NCBI GenBank assembly: GCA_022414725.1 | Contig: CM039462.1 | Span: 6,380,021-6,444,020, forward strand | Origin: Microglena sp. YARC | Lineage: Eukaryota > Chlorophyta > Chlorophyceae > Chlamydomonadales > Chlamydomonadaceae | Reading direction: 5' to 3' | Length of the DNA: 64,000 nucleotides | Part shown: positions 35,442-44,912 of the stretch, piece by piece | How the letters are laid out: each line of letters begins with the position of its first letter | Numbering within the stretch: the first letter of the stretch is position 1 | Made by a program: the position numbers and the translations under genes | The notes under the pieces: model-generated | Told to the model about the DNA's origin: nothing | The model's database searches: none | What the model saw: the letters and a program-made list of their open reading frames with translations, nothing else

Positions 35442-35861
35442 ATGATTACCGGATTTTTTGAGTATTGTGATGCGTACGAATTCTTTGGTGTTCACAACAA
35501 GTGCACAAGGGACGGTTTAGAATTCCACGAGGTATGGGTGCCCGGATTGTCATCCGTCATTGGTGGTGGGGAGACATTAGATGAAGCGATTGCAGCAGCT
35601 GCAGTGATGCTGACGATCATTCTTACGGGGATGCAATCACGTGGAGAGGTCATACCGGGACTGCTGAGCCACGAATCGGTAAAACAACGTGGTTTGATTG
35701 AGGAGAAAGTGAAGATTACCGGGTTCGATTCTGAGTTTTGCGATGTAGTAACAGTCAAGTCTGTGCCACCGGGTTGTGTGCCACAGTTGTCGGAGCAGGA
35801 ACTGAAAATTCTTGAGGATGAGGCCAGGGAAATCTGGGATACTCTGTCGACTGACCGATAG
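35442..35861 (+). CDS. HicB-like fold protein
   Basis: 139 residues, intact, with ATG after an AT-rich leader. Residues about 24-73 (LEFHEVWVPGLSSVIGGGE then TLDEAIAAAAVMLTIIL and RGEVIPG) match the partial RNase H-like fold of HicB antitoxins: a strand carrying the P-G-L/C motif, a GxTLxEA turn, then a long helix and a Pro-containing end. The C-terminal half (74-139) is unassigned and lacks the usual helix-turn-helix or ribbon-helix-helix DNA-binding domain. No HicA-like partner is adjacent. Bacterial HicB neutralises the mRNA-cleaving HicA; in this setting it may be a captured domain with another task. Confidence 0.6.
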   Translation: MITGFFEYCDAYEFFGVHNKCTRDGLEFHEVWVPGLSSVIGGGETLDEAIAAAAVMLTIILTGMQSRGEVIPGLLSHESVKQRGLIEEKVKITGFDSEFCDVVTVKSVPPGCVPQLSEQELKILEDEAREIWDTLSTDR

Positions 35862-35934
35862 ACGCGTGATATTGGTGCTTTGAAGCTTATAATCAATTGG
35901 AGATGTTTTACAAAATAATGGGTGGATTATTACT

Positions 35935-36064
35935 AGTTAGTCAACCTTGTCTGGAGCGGAATTGTGATTTCTCTAGGCTAATTTCTCAGGCTAGTGGATA
36001 TTTCTACTCCAAATTCTGAGTACACATTTTAAAAATCAGCCTGGAGGCAGGAATGTCCATTAGA
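35935..36064. mobile_element. Old, diverged MITE-A copy
   Basis: Aligns along most of its length with the MITE-A consensus in reverse: GGAGCGGAATTGTGATT, then TCTCAGGCTAG, AATTCTGA, TTTAAAAATCAGCCTGGAGG and CAGGAATGTCCATTA. Many substitutions show it is older than the five full copies. Confidence 0.65.
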
Positions 36065-36124
36065 TGTCAAATATGTCAAATAAAGTGGGACACATATACA
36101 AATACACGATCCTATACTCATTAA

Positions 36125-38065
36125 TTAGGGTTGTGTCAACGAGTCAGGTACATGACCCTTCGTCATCATATCAACATTGTCTTTGATAACTGCATCCAAT
36201 GTGACGTAATCTTCTGGACATCTATCCTGAAAAAAACCAGATCCAAATATTTTTCTGTAATATGCATATAAAGGGAACTCTTCCAATCTTTCGAAATCAA
36301 AAGCTAGCTTCCAATTTGATAAAACATTGACAACACTGTGTATCCATCCTGGAGCCACATGAACTACCTGTCCATGGCTTTGGGAAACAATTCGAACCAA
36401 GTTGGGGACTTGGCGATGTAATTGAAACATTTCATCCGCTGACAACAAGGGGAAGTCAGTTTTTAGTCTAATAGCTTCCTCAAACTTGTCTCTGACTACC
36501 TTCACACAATTGCCAGACTGCACAAAAGCAATAAATTCTTCAAATCCCCAAGGGGGGATAAAAAGCCAATATGCTAATGGACCAGTAACACCTGGGGACA
36601 ATGAGAATGCAACATTTAGTCCCCGGGTAATATCCCAATGTAAACCAGTTCCATCCCCTCCTTGCGTTGACAGAAACAACATCGTTTTCATACGTATGTT
36701 CTGGTCAGGGCGGATATTTACTGCAGCAGCGTCCATAAATAGAGCCTTCGCTATACTATCTAGCTGATTGTTGTGCAATAAATCCAATGTGGTTTGGAAG
36801 TATACACGTCCGATGAAATACTCAGTGTTTTGGACAGTTAATTTAGTGACACGAGGAATATTAATTCTTATTTTCTCGGAAAGCATGTTAAACTTCTCTT
36901 CAGAATCGAAGGAGTCATGAATGATTCTGAACAACTCGGATGCTGTGGGTAATACCTCCCACGATGTGGAGACAATAGTGGGAGCGTATCTGTGCATATC
37001 AATCGTAATTGCCGCATTAGAAACTAACTCCAACACCTTCCTAGCTACAGCAGAGATGTCCTTATCCAAAAATATAGTCACGTGAGGACCCAACACTCTC
37101 ATATCCCAACATAATGGGCACACAAGATGGTTATCATTGACGTACGTCAGAATTTCGGTTTTAATTCTGCAATACATACAGCCTGCACTTGAATCGGAAT
37201 TGGACGCCTTAACGCGAGCGTCTCTGATGTCAGTCTACAAATAAAGGATACAGTAAATAAGATAAGACGAAGGAGAGTAAATTAATTTTGACAATACAAG
37301 TGCTTGACATGACAGTAACAGTACAATCAAGAACAACCAATGAATTTGACAAGGGCACAACCATGTTTGAAGACACATCTCACTGCACCAGTCATCCTAC
37401 AAGTAGGTCTGACAATTGCCAATGAATTCGTCAATTCATACATAAGTTTATGCCAAGGCATCATCCATTAATTGATTCAGTATGACCATACACAAGGTAA
37501 CATTACAAAATGCAAAGGTAGCATCCTTTACTTGCATCAGTATGACCATACACCAGTGCTTGACATGACAGTAACAGTACAATCAAGAACAACCAATGAA
37601 TTTGACAAGGGCACAACCATGTTTGAAGACACATCTCACTGCACCAGTCATCCTACAAGTAGGTCTGACAATTGCCAATGAATTCGTCAATTCATACATA
37701 AGTTTATGCCAAGGCATCATCCATTAATTGATTCAGTATGACCATACACAAGGTAACATAACAAAATGCAAAGGTAGCATCCATTACTTGCATCAGTATG
37801 ACCATACACAAGTGATTGACATGACAGAGTAACATTACAATCAAGAGAAACCTACGAATTAAACAAGTAACATCAAACTCACTAGGGGTTGCTTGAAGAA
37901 ATCAGCTTCTGGGTTGAATGTAGCGTGCAGGATTCCTTTGGTGTTAACCTCAATGAAGGCTGCTCCCATGAGAATTGAGATGGTCATTATGCACATCAAC
38001 AACTCTCCTCTTCGTGTGGACTTTAGAATGGACTTCACAGTCATCCCTGTGCAATGGGGTTCCAT
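36125..38065 (-). CDS. JmjC-domain protein, spliced (two exons)
   Basis: Exon 1 is 38065-37883 and exon 2 is 37234-36125, with a GT-AG intron 37882-37235 (donor GTGAGT, acceptor TTTATTTGTAG) in phase 0. The joined product is about 430 residues. JmjC hallmarks: TGLHWD (His and Asp metal ligands, about residues 260 and 262), WLFIPP, and HVAPGWIHSVVN (third ligand His about 360). These bind Fe(II) and 2-oxoglutarate in lysine demethylases and hydroxylases. A CxxC pair precedes it (CMYC at about 80, CPLC at about 100), a possible zinc finger; the first CxxC is completed only by the sequence upstream of the internal Met, which supports the spliced model. Exon 1 alternative starts are 38065 (MEPHCTG) and a Met seven codons on. 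Substrate unknown; chromatin or ribosomal targets are typical. Confidence 0.75.
37290..37845 (+). repeat. ~250 bp tandem duplication inside the JmjC intron
   Basis: The block with GTGCTTGACATGACAGTAACA, CATGTTTGAAGACACATCTC and ATGCCAAGGCATCATCCATT occurs at about 37300-37480 and again at about 37556-37740, with shorter third copies of its ends (CAGTATGACCATACAC) at 37480, 37540, 37735 and 37795. It fills nearly the whole intron. Confidence 0.85.
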
Positions 38066-38330
38066 TGGGAATGCAGTGTGTCGGTTTAAGGACGACAACA
38101 AGATTCAATTTATTGTGATAACAGATGAATCCCGAAAAAGTAGTTTGTGACGGAAGGACGGACACACACACACAGTTGACAGGCATATCCCACAATCAAA
38201 ATTTGTATTCGGGTTGATGCACAGGAAATTTAATATAGTTGAATTTTTTGAGTCGGCGTAGGATTGAACACATAGTCTTGACAGCCTGGACACGTGGCAT
38301 CTGAATTATGGTCAACCTCTGGCATTAAAA

Positions 38331-38414
38331 CCTCTTGGGAGTCACTGAGGACTTCGTATCATTCCAGGTGAATAAACTTGGAACGATGCGAAGTCCTCAG
38401 TGACTCCCAAGAGG
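38331..38414. repeat. Long hairpin: 35 bp arms, 14-base loop
   Basis: Arms 38331-38365 and 38380-38414 are reverse complements with 33 of 35 positions paired (starting CCTCTTGGGAGTCACTGAGG). Loop is AGGTGAATAAACTT. No poly-T follows, so it is not a simple terminator. It lies between the JmjC gene start and a reverse-transcriptase relic. Confidence 0.9.
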
Positions 38415-38459
38415 GATTCAGACTGAACAGAAGCACCCATAGACAGTTGTCTACCCACC

Positions 38460-38639
38460 CACCTCATACATGACATCGAGGATGCGGCCCACTCAAGAAT
38501 AGACCTGTTTGCTGCCTACTTTGACTTCTCATCTGCCTGTAATACGGTGGACAATGACAAGCTGCTCCAAACTATGTATGACCTTGGAATCACCGTAGAT
38601 GTCATTGAAACAGTGAAAGGAATTTACAAGGGGGCTACT
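38460..38639 (+). pseudogene. Reverse transcriptase fragment (non-LTR retrotransposon type)
   Basis: Sixty codons read HLIHDIEDAAHSRIDLF, then AAYFDFSSACNTVDNDKLLQ and MYDLGITVDVIE with GIYKGATT. This is the palm segment around RT motif A, where F-D-F-x-x-A-F-D-x-V-D carries a catalytic Asp; here the second half reads ACNTVD. Nothing else of a retrotransposon is present on either side. The fragment ends at a TA followed by a MITE-B terminus at 38641, so that insertion marks or caused the truncation. Confidence 0.75.
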
Positions 38640-38640
38640 A

Positions 38641-38672
38641 CAGTCGTCGGAACAGTAAAATGAAACATCCCA
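38641..38672 (+). mobile_element. MITE-B terminus (solo end)
   Basis: CAGTCGTCGGAACAGTAAAA, then TGAAACATCCC, flanked on the left by TA. It is the same terminus as the right end of the complete element at 44281-44695, in inverse orientation. Similar solo ends lie at 28586-28617, 45225-45253, 53610-53640 and 55442-55456. Confidence 0.75.
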
Positions 38673-38699
38673 ACAAACGGTGGCAAACACAAAACAACT

Positions 38700-38955
38700 G
38701 GATACACATACATGGTCGCACATGTGCTAGTACATACACACACATTTGGCAAACACAAGTACATACACACACATCAGGCAAACATGAACACACTCAGCCA
38801 ATCAAGCATGCACACAGAAACAATGTGCTATCCATGTAATGCCACACAGCAATGTGCTAGTACATACATACACATCTGGCTATCCATGCACAACAAGACA
38901 AACCCATGCAAACATGAACACACTCTAATACACACGCACGCATGCACAAAATAAA
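38700..38955 (+). repeat. Low-complexity CA-rich repeats
   Basis: Imperfect repeats of AGTACATACACACACAT and GGCAAACATGAACACACTC. Related CA-rich sequence resumes at 39155-39300. No coding evidence. Confidence 0.7.
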
Positions 38956-38970
38956 TTGCCATCCTTACAC

Positions 38971-39139
38971 TTAATGGGCGTTCCTGCCTCCCGGCCGTTT
39001 TCTTTAAATTTCTAATCAGGATTTAGAGCCTCTTGAACTACTCGCTAGCTTGAGACATAAGCACCAAGGAATCACAAATCCGCTCCATACCATGTTTCGC
39101 AACCAGTCAAAATCGGCCGGGAGGCAGGAACGCCCATTA
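38971..39139. mobile_element. MITE-A copy 1
   Basis: Complete ~165 bp element: starts TAATGGGCGTTCCTGCC, ends GGCAGGAACGCCCATTA, with near-perfect 28-base terminal inverted repeats that include CTCCCGGCCGATTTT. The interior has no ORF. It lies between two CA-rich repeat tracts. Flanking TA/TTA suggests TA target duplication. Confidence 0.9.
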
Positions 39140-39302
39140 CTTCCACACTTCACTGTGCATTCCCACACACACATCTGGATGTCCATGCACTACAATATGA
39201 CCCCATGCAAACACAAACACACTCAAATACACGGATATGCAAGCACAATACAAATTGATATCCATGCACTTCCACACAGAACTGTGCACACACACTTCTG
39301 GC

Positions 39303-39503
39303 TCACTCACCAAGATTGGATGTGTCTTTTTTAAAAGCATCAGCCCCCCCACTTCCTTCAACTACCAAGGCTGATCCGAACAATGAAGGACTACGCATTG
39401 ACTCGGAGGCTGCAGCCTTTAGCTTTGCAGCTTTCCTCACACCTCTTAGGGACTTATTCGAGGGTCCCTTAGTATTCTGGGCTACCTGGGTTGACTTGGG
39501 CAT
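39303..39503 (-). CDS. Small basic protein, probable last exon of a spliced transcript
   Basis: A 66-residue frame beginning MPKSTQVAQNTKGPSNKSL, rich in Lys, Ala and Ser, with no recognised domain. It is preceded on its strand by a good 3' splice site (TGTTACGAAAC boundary reads ...AACACAG then GAAACATG), and upstream lies an array of ~125 bp repeats ending at a donor-like CAG|GTGAAG at 40478-40477. The same architecture is present in mirror image at 45.6-46.5 kb. Coding status is supported mainly by this conserved layout. Confidence 0.4.
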   Translation of the reverse strand: MPKSTQVAQNTKGPSNKSLRGVRKAAKLKAAASESMRSPSLFGSALVVEGSGGADAFKKDTSNLGE

Positions 39504-39525
39504 GTTTCCTGTGTTACGAAACAAT

Positions 39526-40475
39526 GGAGCATAAAATCAGTCTGGGAGGAAGACAGTGCAGCAACAGCATTTGACTATCCTGTAATATAGATCCTACAAG
39601 CTCAACTCGATCTAGCATCCTATCAGTTATCGAACAGTCGCGACAGTGCAGGCAGGCATTGCAGCAGCAGCATCTTACAACTATCCTGTAAGCTATATCC
39701 GACCAGCTCGACTCGATCTAGCATCCTGTCAGTTATCGAACAGTCGCGACAGTGCAGGCAGGCATTGCAGCAGCAGCATCTAACAACTATAAAGTAAGCT
39801 ATATCCGACCATCTCGACTCGATCTAGTATCCTATCAGTTATCTAACAGTCGCGACAGTGCAGGCAGGCATTGCTGCAGCAGCAGCAGCAGCTAACAACT
39901 ATTCTGTAAGCTAGATCCGACCAGCTCGACTCGATACAGCATCCTGTCAGTTATCGAACAGTCGCGACAGTGCAGGCAAACATTGCAGCAGCAGCATGCT
40001 AAACAACTATTCTGTTAAGCTAGATCCGACCAGCTCGACTCGATATAGCATCCTGTCAGTTATCGAACAGTCGCGACAGTGCAGGCAGGCATTACAGCAG
40101 CAGCAGCATCTAACAACTATCCTGTAAGCTATATCCGACCAGCTCGACTCGATCTAGCATCCTGTCAGTTGTCGAACAGTCGCGACAGTGCAGGCAGGCA
40201 TTACAGCAGGAGCAGCATCTAACAAATATACTGTAAGCTAGATCCGATCAGCTCGTCTCGATCTAGCATCCTGTCAGTTATCGAACAGTCGTGACAGTGC
40301 AGGCAGGCATTACAGCAGCAGCAGCAGCATCTAACAACTATCCTGTAAGCTATATCCGACCAGCTCGTCTCGATATAGCATCCTGTCAGTTATCGAACAG
40401 TCGCGACAGTGCAGGCAGGCATTACAGCAGCAGCAGCATCTAACAATATACTGTAAGCGAGATCCGACCAACTTC
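39526..40475 (-). repeat. ~125 bp tandem array, left arm of a large inverted repeat
   Basis: About eight units with CAGTCGCGACAGTGCAGGCA, a CAG/CAGCAG run, then AACTATCCTGTAAGCT and GATCCGACCAGCTCGACTCG. The same unit, reverse complemented, forms the array at about 45850-46440. On the minus strand it would lie in the intron between the donor at 40477 and the acceptor at 39509. Confidence 0.9.
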
Positions 40476-40479
40476 ACCT

Positions 40480-40833
40480 GGTTGATCGAACAAACACGAT
40501 TGAGCGAGCGAGCAAGCAGTTCCTGAGCAATGCGAGCAAGCAGTTCCTGAGCAATGCTGGCAAGCAGTTCCTGAGCAATGCTGGCAAGCAGTTCCTGAGC
40601 AATGCGAGAAAGCACTTCCTGGGCGATGCGAGCAAGCACTTCCTGAGCAATTCGGCAATTCAAATTAGCGAACAGGCGATGCAACTCGTCGCGAAATCCT
40701 GGAAACTATTACAAAGACACCTCACCTCGGGCTTCCGAATTTCCAGGAATTGAGTGGTAACCAGCGAAAGATGTGGTGCATCATCGCTGGACCTAGCATA
40801 TGAACCTACTAAACCCTTATCATGTTTCAGCTC
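40480..40833 (-). repeat. 24 bp repeats and conserved leader, left inverted-repeat arm
   Basis: On the minus strand a 24-base unit (GCTCAGGAACTGCTTGC with variants) occurs about seven times and can be read as RIAQELLA repeats, but no ATG opens that frame. Upstream, to 40833, is a block with TTCGCTGGTTACCACTCAAT and AACATGATAAGGGTTT that matches 45527-45720 in reverse. It looks like the promoter and leader of the repeat-containing transcript, facing away from the chromodomain gene that starts at 40984. Confidence 0.7.
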
Positions 40834-40983
40834 GCGCGACGTTTGCGGTCAGCCAGCATTCCGACGAACCCGTCCTTTTCGTCCTTCGTCCTTTTCGTCC
40901 TTCGTCTACTTCTAAAAACTACTGTTCTTCTATTCTACTATTCTTCTATTCTACTCCTTTTCTTCTAGGACTCCGGCATCGAG

Positions 40984-42851
40984 ATGGAAACTTCTGATGT
41001 GGTGAGTGAGTGTGCGTGCGCTCGTGTTTTCCCAGCTACTGACGACTGCGTGCGCTCGTGTTTTCCTAGCTACTGACGACTGCGTGCTCTCGTGTTTTCC
41101 TAGCTACTGACGACTGCGTGCGCTCGTGTTTTCAGATACTGACGACTGCGTGCGCTCGTGGTTTCCTAGCTACTGACGACTGCGTGCTCTCGTGTTTTCC
41201 GAGCTACTGACGACTGCGTGCGCTCGTGTTTTCCTAGCTACTGACGACTGCGTGCGCTCGTGTTTTCCTAGCTACTGACGACTGCGTGCGCTCGTGTTTT
41301 CCTAGCTACTGACGACTGCGTGCGCTCGTGTTTTCCTAGATACTGACGGCTGCCCATGTGATTTTGTTGGGGCACTGATTTCACTGTTTACACTGCTTTT
41401 TATTGCTGGTGCAGATCGTCATCGACCTGACAAACTTGTCGTCATCTTCGGATGATGAGGACCCCCCTTCTCCCCATCGGAGTTACTTATTGGGGGGAGC
41501 TACTTGCAACTCCCCAATGTTTGCCTTTAAGCTTGAGGGCCATCATCCCCTGTCCACTGGCTCTATTCGCTATCATCCCCTGTCCCTCTCCCTCGCCCCC
41601 CCCCTGTCCTCTCTCCATCGCCCTCATCCCATGTCCACTGGCGCTACTTCCCATGTCCACTGGCGCTACTCCCCTGTCCACGGGCGCTACTCACCTGTAC
41701 ACTGGCGCTACTCCCCTGTCCACGGATCTACTCCCCTGTCCACTGGCGCTACAACCTTGTCCACTGGAGCTACTACCCTGTCCACTGGCGCTACTACACT
41801 GTCCACTGGCGCTACTACACTGTCCACTGGCGCTACTACCCCACGCCCTCCTCACCTGTCGCCCACGTCATCCTCGCTGGAAGTCAGCGTGAGTACCCCC
41901 CTGCCTTGCGTTTTTCTTGAGTCCTGGTGGCACTGGTTGTTGACCACATTCAGTGGAGATGGAGAAGACTGAGTGTATGGTGTGTGGTAGTGGTGGGTGC
42001 AGGGGCGGGGTAACGTGCATGAGAGAGTGTCCTGGGGCACTGGTTGTTTGAGGATAAGGGGCATTACAAAAAAAGGAAGGGGCCCACTTGCGAGTACCTT
42101 TATTTAATGCCCCTGTACCATGCAGTGAAGATGGAGAAGACTGAGTGTATGTGTGTGGTAGTGGTGGTGCAGGGGCGGGGTAATGTGCATGAGAGAGTGT
42201 CCTGGGGGCACTGGTTGTTGACACATTCAGTGAAGATGGAGAAGACTGAGTTTTAAATTCAATTCAATTCAATTCAATTCATTGGGTGCTGCAGGTTGAT
42301 AGTATTCGACTATCTTGCAAAGGTCGTCACGTAAACTTTTTCAATGATGATACAAGATACTCGGTCCACAGCATTGTGGATGTCAAGATGAGATTTGGGA
42401 ACGATTGCGTTGGTATTATAGACCATCACTACCTGTTTATCCCATTGTTCCAAGTAAGTAATGGGTGTTCCTCACGGCGGATTTTTTGATATTACTGACT
42501 GACATACTTACTGACTGACTGACTGACTGCTTGACTTACTGACTGACTGACTTACTGACTTACTGACTGCATGATTGATTGATATTACTGACTGACTGAT
42601 TGATTGATGACTTGATATTACTGACTGATTGATTGACTGACTTACTGACTGACTGCATGATTGACACACATTATTCACGTTGTGCGCAGGTGCGGTGGAA
42701 ATCCTACACTGAAGAGCACGACACCTGGGAGCCGGTCGACGATCTGCTGGACCTGCAAGTGTTCGCTGACTTCATGAGAAGCGACACCTGGGTGGCGTTC
42801 GTGAAGGAGAATGCGGATGCGGTCAAGGGGTGGGAGAGGATCCGTCAATAA
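40984..42851 (+). CDS. SUMO-interacting-motif/chromodomain protein, four exons
   Basis: Exons 40984-41001, 41415-41888, 42295-42453 and 42690-42851 join in phase 0 through GT-AG introns (donors GTGAGT, GTGAGT and GTAAGT; acceptors TGGTGCAG, GGTGCTGCAG and TGTGCGCAG). The 270-residue product starts METSDVIVIDLTNLSSSSDD: a hydrophobic core followed by Ser and acidic residues, a textbook SUMO-interacting motif completed by the first splice. Residues about 60-155 are a Pro/Ser/Thr-rich tract with LSTGAT repeats. Exons 3 and 4 form a chromodomain: RYSVHSIVDVKM, then VRWKSY and DTWEP, keeping the Tyr, Trp and Tyr cage positions used to bind methyl-lysine. The last splice falls inside the domain, so the exon junction is strongly supported. 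Likely nuclear; it may read histone marks of host or virus. Confidence 0.8.
41008..41345 (+). repeat. ~34 bp tandem repeat filling intron 1
   Basis: Unit TGCGTGCGCTCGTGTTTTCC plus TAGCTACTGACGAC, about nine to ten copies, within intron 41002-41414 of the chromodomain gene. Several units contain TTTTCCTAG, an acceptor-like string. Confidence 0.9.
42495..42665 (+). repeat. CTGA/TTGA microsatellite-like tract in intron 3
   Basis: Irregular runs of CTGACTGACTGACTG, TTACTGACTGACTG and GATTGATTGATATTA between donor 42454 and acceptor 42689. The intron also begins with a diverged MITE-A end (GTAATGGGTGTTCCTCACGG at 42459-42478). Confidence 0.85.
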
Positions 42852-43149
42852 TATTTTGCTACACAACCTGTGTCCGCACTAGCACATGTGCGGAGGTTGA
42901 GAACGCATTAATGACCCTTACCCTGGAAATCTAAAACTATGTTCTGCCGACTGAAGTGGTGGAGTTGGACACATTGGACACATTGTTTTGGTGGAGTTGG
43001 ACACATTGGACACATTGTTTTGACATTGGACACATTGTTTTGGTGGAGTTGGACACATGCCTGTCGAGCCTCACACCTGAAATAGTGGTGGTGCAAGTTT
43101 AGTGTAGGCTTTCAGGCTTGAGGTAAGCATGCAAGTTTAGTGTAGGCTT
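42852..43149. repeat. Intergenic; block repeated near 43489-43690
   Basis: The stretch with TTTTGCTACACAACCTGTGT, AATGACCCT and CTGGAAATCTAAAACTATGT recurs at 43483-43560. A 35-base unit with TGGTGGAGTTGGACACAT is tandemly repeated at 42956-43057. No gene seen. Confidence 0.7.
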
Positions 43150-43465
43150 TCCACACCACCCCTCCCTTGTTCCCATCCACTGAACCACACCGCTCCTCCC
43201 TTGTTCCCATCCACTGAACCACACCGCCCCTCCCTTGTTCCCATCCGCTGAACCACACCGCCCCTCCCTTGTTCCCATCCACTGAACCACACCGCTCCTC
43301 CCTTGTTCCCATCCACTGAACCACACCGCTCCTCCCTTGTTCCCATCCACTGAACCACACCGCCCCCTCCCTTGTTCCCATCCACTGAACCACACCGCTC
43401 CTCCCTTGTTCCCATCCACTGAACCACACCGCCCCTCCCTTGTTCCCATCCACTGAACCATACCG
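43150..43465. repeat. 36 bp tandem repeat, about nine copies
   Basis: Unit CACACCGCCCCTCCCTTGTT plus CCCATCCACTGAAC with one-base variation (CGCTCC or CGCCCC). All three minus frames are open through it because the unit lacks stops, so the ORFs here are not evidence for a gene. Confidence 0.9.
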
Positions 43466-43689
43466 CGGACATAGGGTCACCTGATCCGTTTTGCTACACA
43501 ACCTGTGTCCGTACTAGCACATTAATGACCCTGACCCTGGAAATCTAAAACTATGTTCCGACGACTGTAGTGGTGGTGATTTTTGGGTGGTGTTGACACA
43601 TGCCTGTCGAGCCTAACACCTGAGATAGTGGTGATTTTTTGGGTGGTGTTGACACATGCCTGTCGAGCCTCACACCTGAGATAGTGGTG

Positions 43690-43935
43690 GTGATAGTCAC
43701 TTGACTGAATTCGGCTATAAATAAAATAATGCCCACTTGACTGAAATTCGATTATTGAATTTGCATACACCAAATTTGTTTCATTTGGTTGATTACACAA
43801 AATTCGATTATTGGATTTGCATACACCAAAATTTGTTTCATTTGGTTGAATGCACAAAATTGATTTATTGAGTTTGTATACACAAAATTTGTTTTCATAC
43901 ATTCATAGGATGCGCAATTTGTTGCATACATTCAT
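43690..43935. repeat. AT-rich ~60 bp imperfect tandem repeat
   Basis: Units with AAATTCGATTATTGAATTTG, CATACACCAAA and TTTGTTTCATTTGGTTGA repeat three times, followed by two copies of CATACATTCATAGGATGCGC. No gene seen. Confidence 0.75.
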
Positions 43936-44280
43936 AGGATGCGCCAGCCACACTGTAATGTTTAAAGTCATCGCCTCTGATATTGTTCTTAGCCCCCCCT
44001 CACTTGCCACCAAGGACTCTTCCACAGTTCGAATACTGCAAATGAAACATGATATCGGACTACTGCGATTCACATCCAGCCATCTATGTACACACGACGC
44101 ATGCGGAGCCCCTTACCCCCCCCCAGCGGGAGGGGCCCCACAGTTCAAATGCACGAGGACTGGATTTCATTGATCATTGTACTATCGACCGAATGCATGC
44201 GATAATGCAAACGCACGCACACGCACGTGAAGAAGAGTGATAGATATATTTACAACACAGGATCACGAACGTTTCGTGTA

Positions 44281-44695
44281 CAGTCAACGGAATACTAAAA
44301 TGAAACCGATTCGTGTACGGCACACCTTACGGTGTAGCAACCCACGGGGCAGTGGAACACCAATACGATTTTGAATCAACAAATTGCAGGATGTTAACGA
44401 GAATATCGTGGTTCTTTTTTAGATCACGGCTCTCCATCCTGCAGACTCCGTATCGTTCTTTTGTCGGTACTTTTGAGAGTGTCCATTGAAGGACCAGCCG
44501 CACTTAAGAGATCGACTCTTCCCCGGTACCGTGGCCCAAAAGAACACGGGGTCTTTGTTGATGTGCAATGCGTCATGAAAGGAGGTTTCTTTGCTGGACG
44601 GGCCATTTTGTAGGACCATCAACTCGTACACTATAACGTCTGTCGACGCCTTATACCGTTTATTGGGATGTTTCATTTTACTGTTCCGCCGACTG
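44281..44695 (-). mobile_element. MITE-B, complete 415 bp element with TA flanks
   Basis: Left end CAGTCAACGGAATACTAAAA TGAAACC and right end (reverse complement) CAGTCGGCGGAACAGTAAAA TGAAACATCCC form imperfect terminal inverted repeats of about 30 bases. TA at 44279-44280 and 44696-44697 fits Tc1/mariner-type target duplication. Inside are TACGGCACACCTTACGGTGT and AGCAACCCACGGGGCAGTGG, also found near 52460-52510. A minus ORF (44676-44419, 85 codons, MKHPNKRYKASTDVIVYELM) starts inside the right terminal repeat; it has no DDE motif and no known domain. Confidence 0.8.
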
Positions 44696-44697
44696 TA

Positions 44698-44912
44698 GGC
44701 TGTTATAGGTTACATGCTTTTAGGCAACTTCATTGTGCCTTTTGAAGCTGAATTTACCAAGAGAGGCATCCAGGACATCTGCAAAGTCATTGTACGTGAA
44801 TGTGCTTGGCAGTTTAAGCGCATCCATGATTTTTTTTGTAAAAGTCAACTGCATCCAGTTGCGGAACACCAACCACCCCACTGCGTCACGCCATCAATTC
44901 CATTCTCCCTAA
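44698..44912. other. Short intergenic, ORF of unknown status
   Basis: A plus ORF (44714-44944, MLLGNFIVPFEAEFTKRGIQ) runs into the next MITE; no domain recognised. Confidence 0.3.

Noticed and set aside
38331..38414. Rho-independent terminator
   Set aside because: Stem is far too long, no U-tract follows, and the setting is not bacterial.
39526..40475. CRISPR-like or tRNA-like array
   Set aside because: Units are full-length tandem copies without spacers and do not fold as tRNA cloverleafs by eye.
40331..40684. ORF with RIAQELLA repeats (and its partner at 45678-45881)
   Set aside because: No ATG, runs into the ~125-bp array, and the two arms differ in repeat phase; more likely leader sequence than protein.
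41452..41892. Overlapping +1 ORF of 146 codons in exon 2 of the chromodomain gene
   Set aside because: Alternative frame through the same LSTGAT-encoding repeat; the frame with the SUMO-interacting motif joins the chromodomain exons in phase.
43099..43501. Three overlapping minus ORFs with WFSGWEQGR-type repeats
   Set aside because: The 36-bp repeat has no stop in any minus frame and its length is divisible by three, so open frames are automatic.
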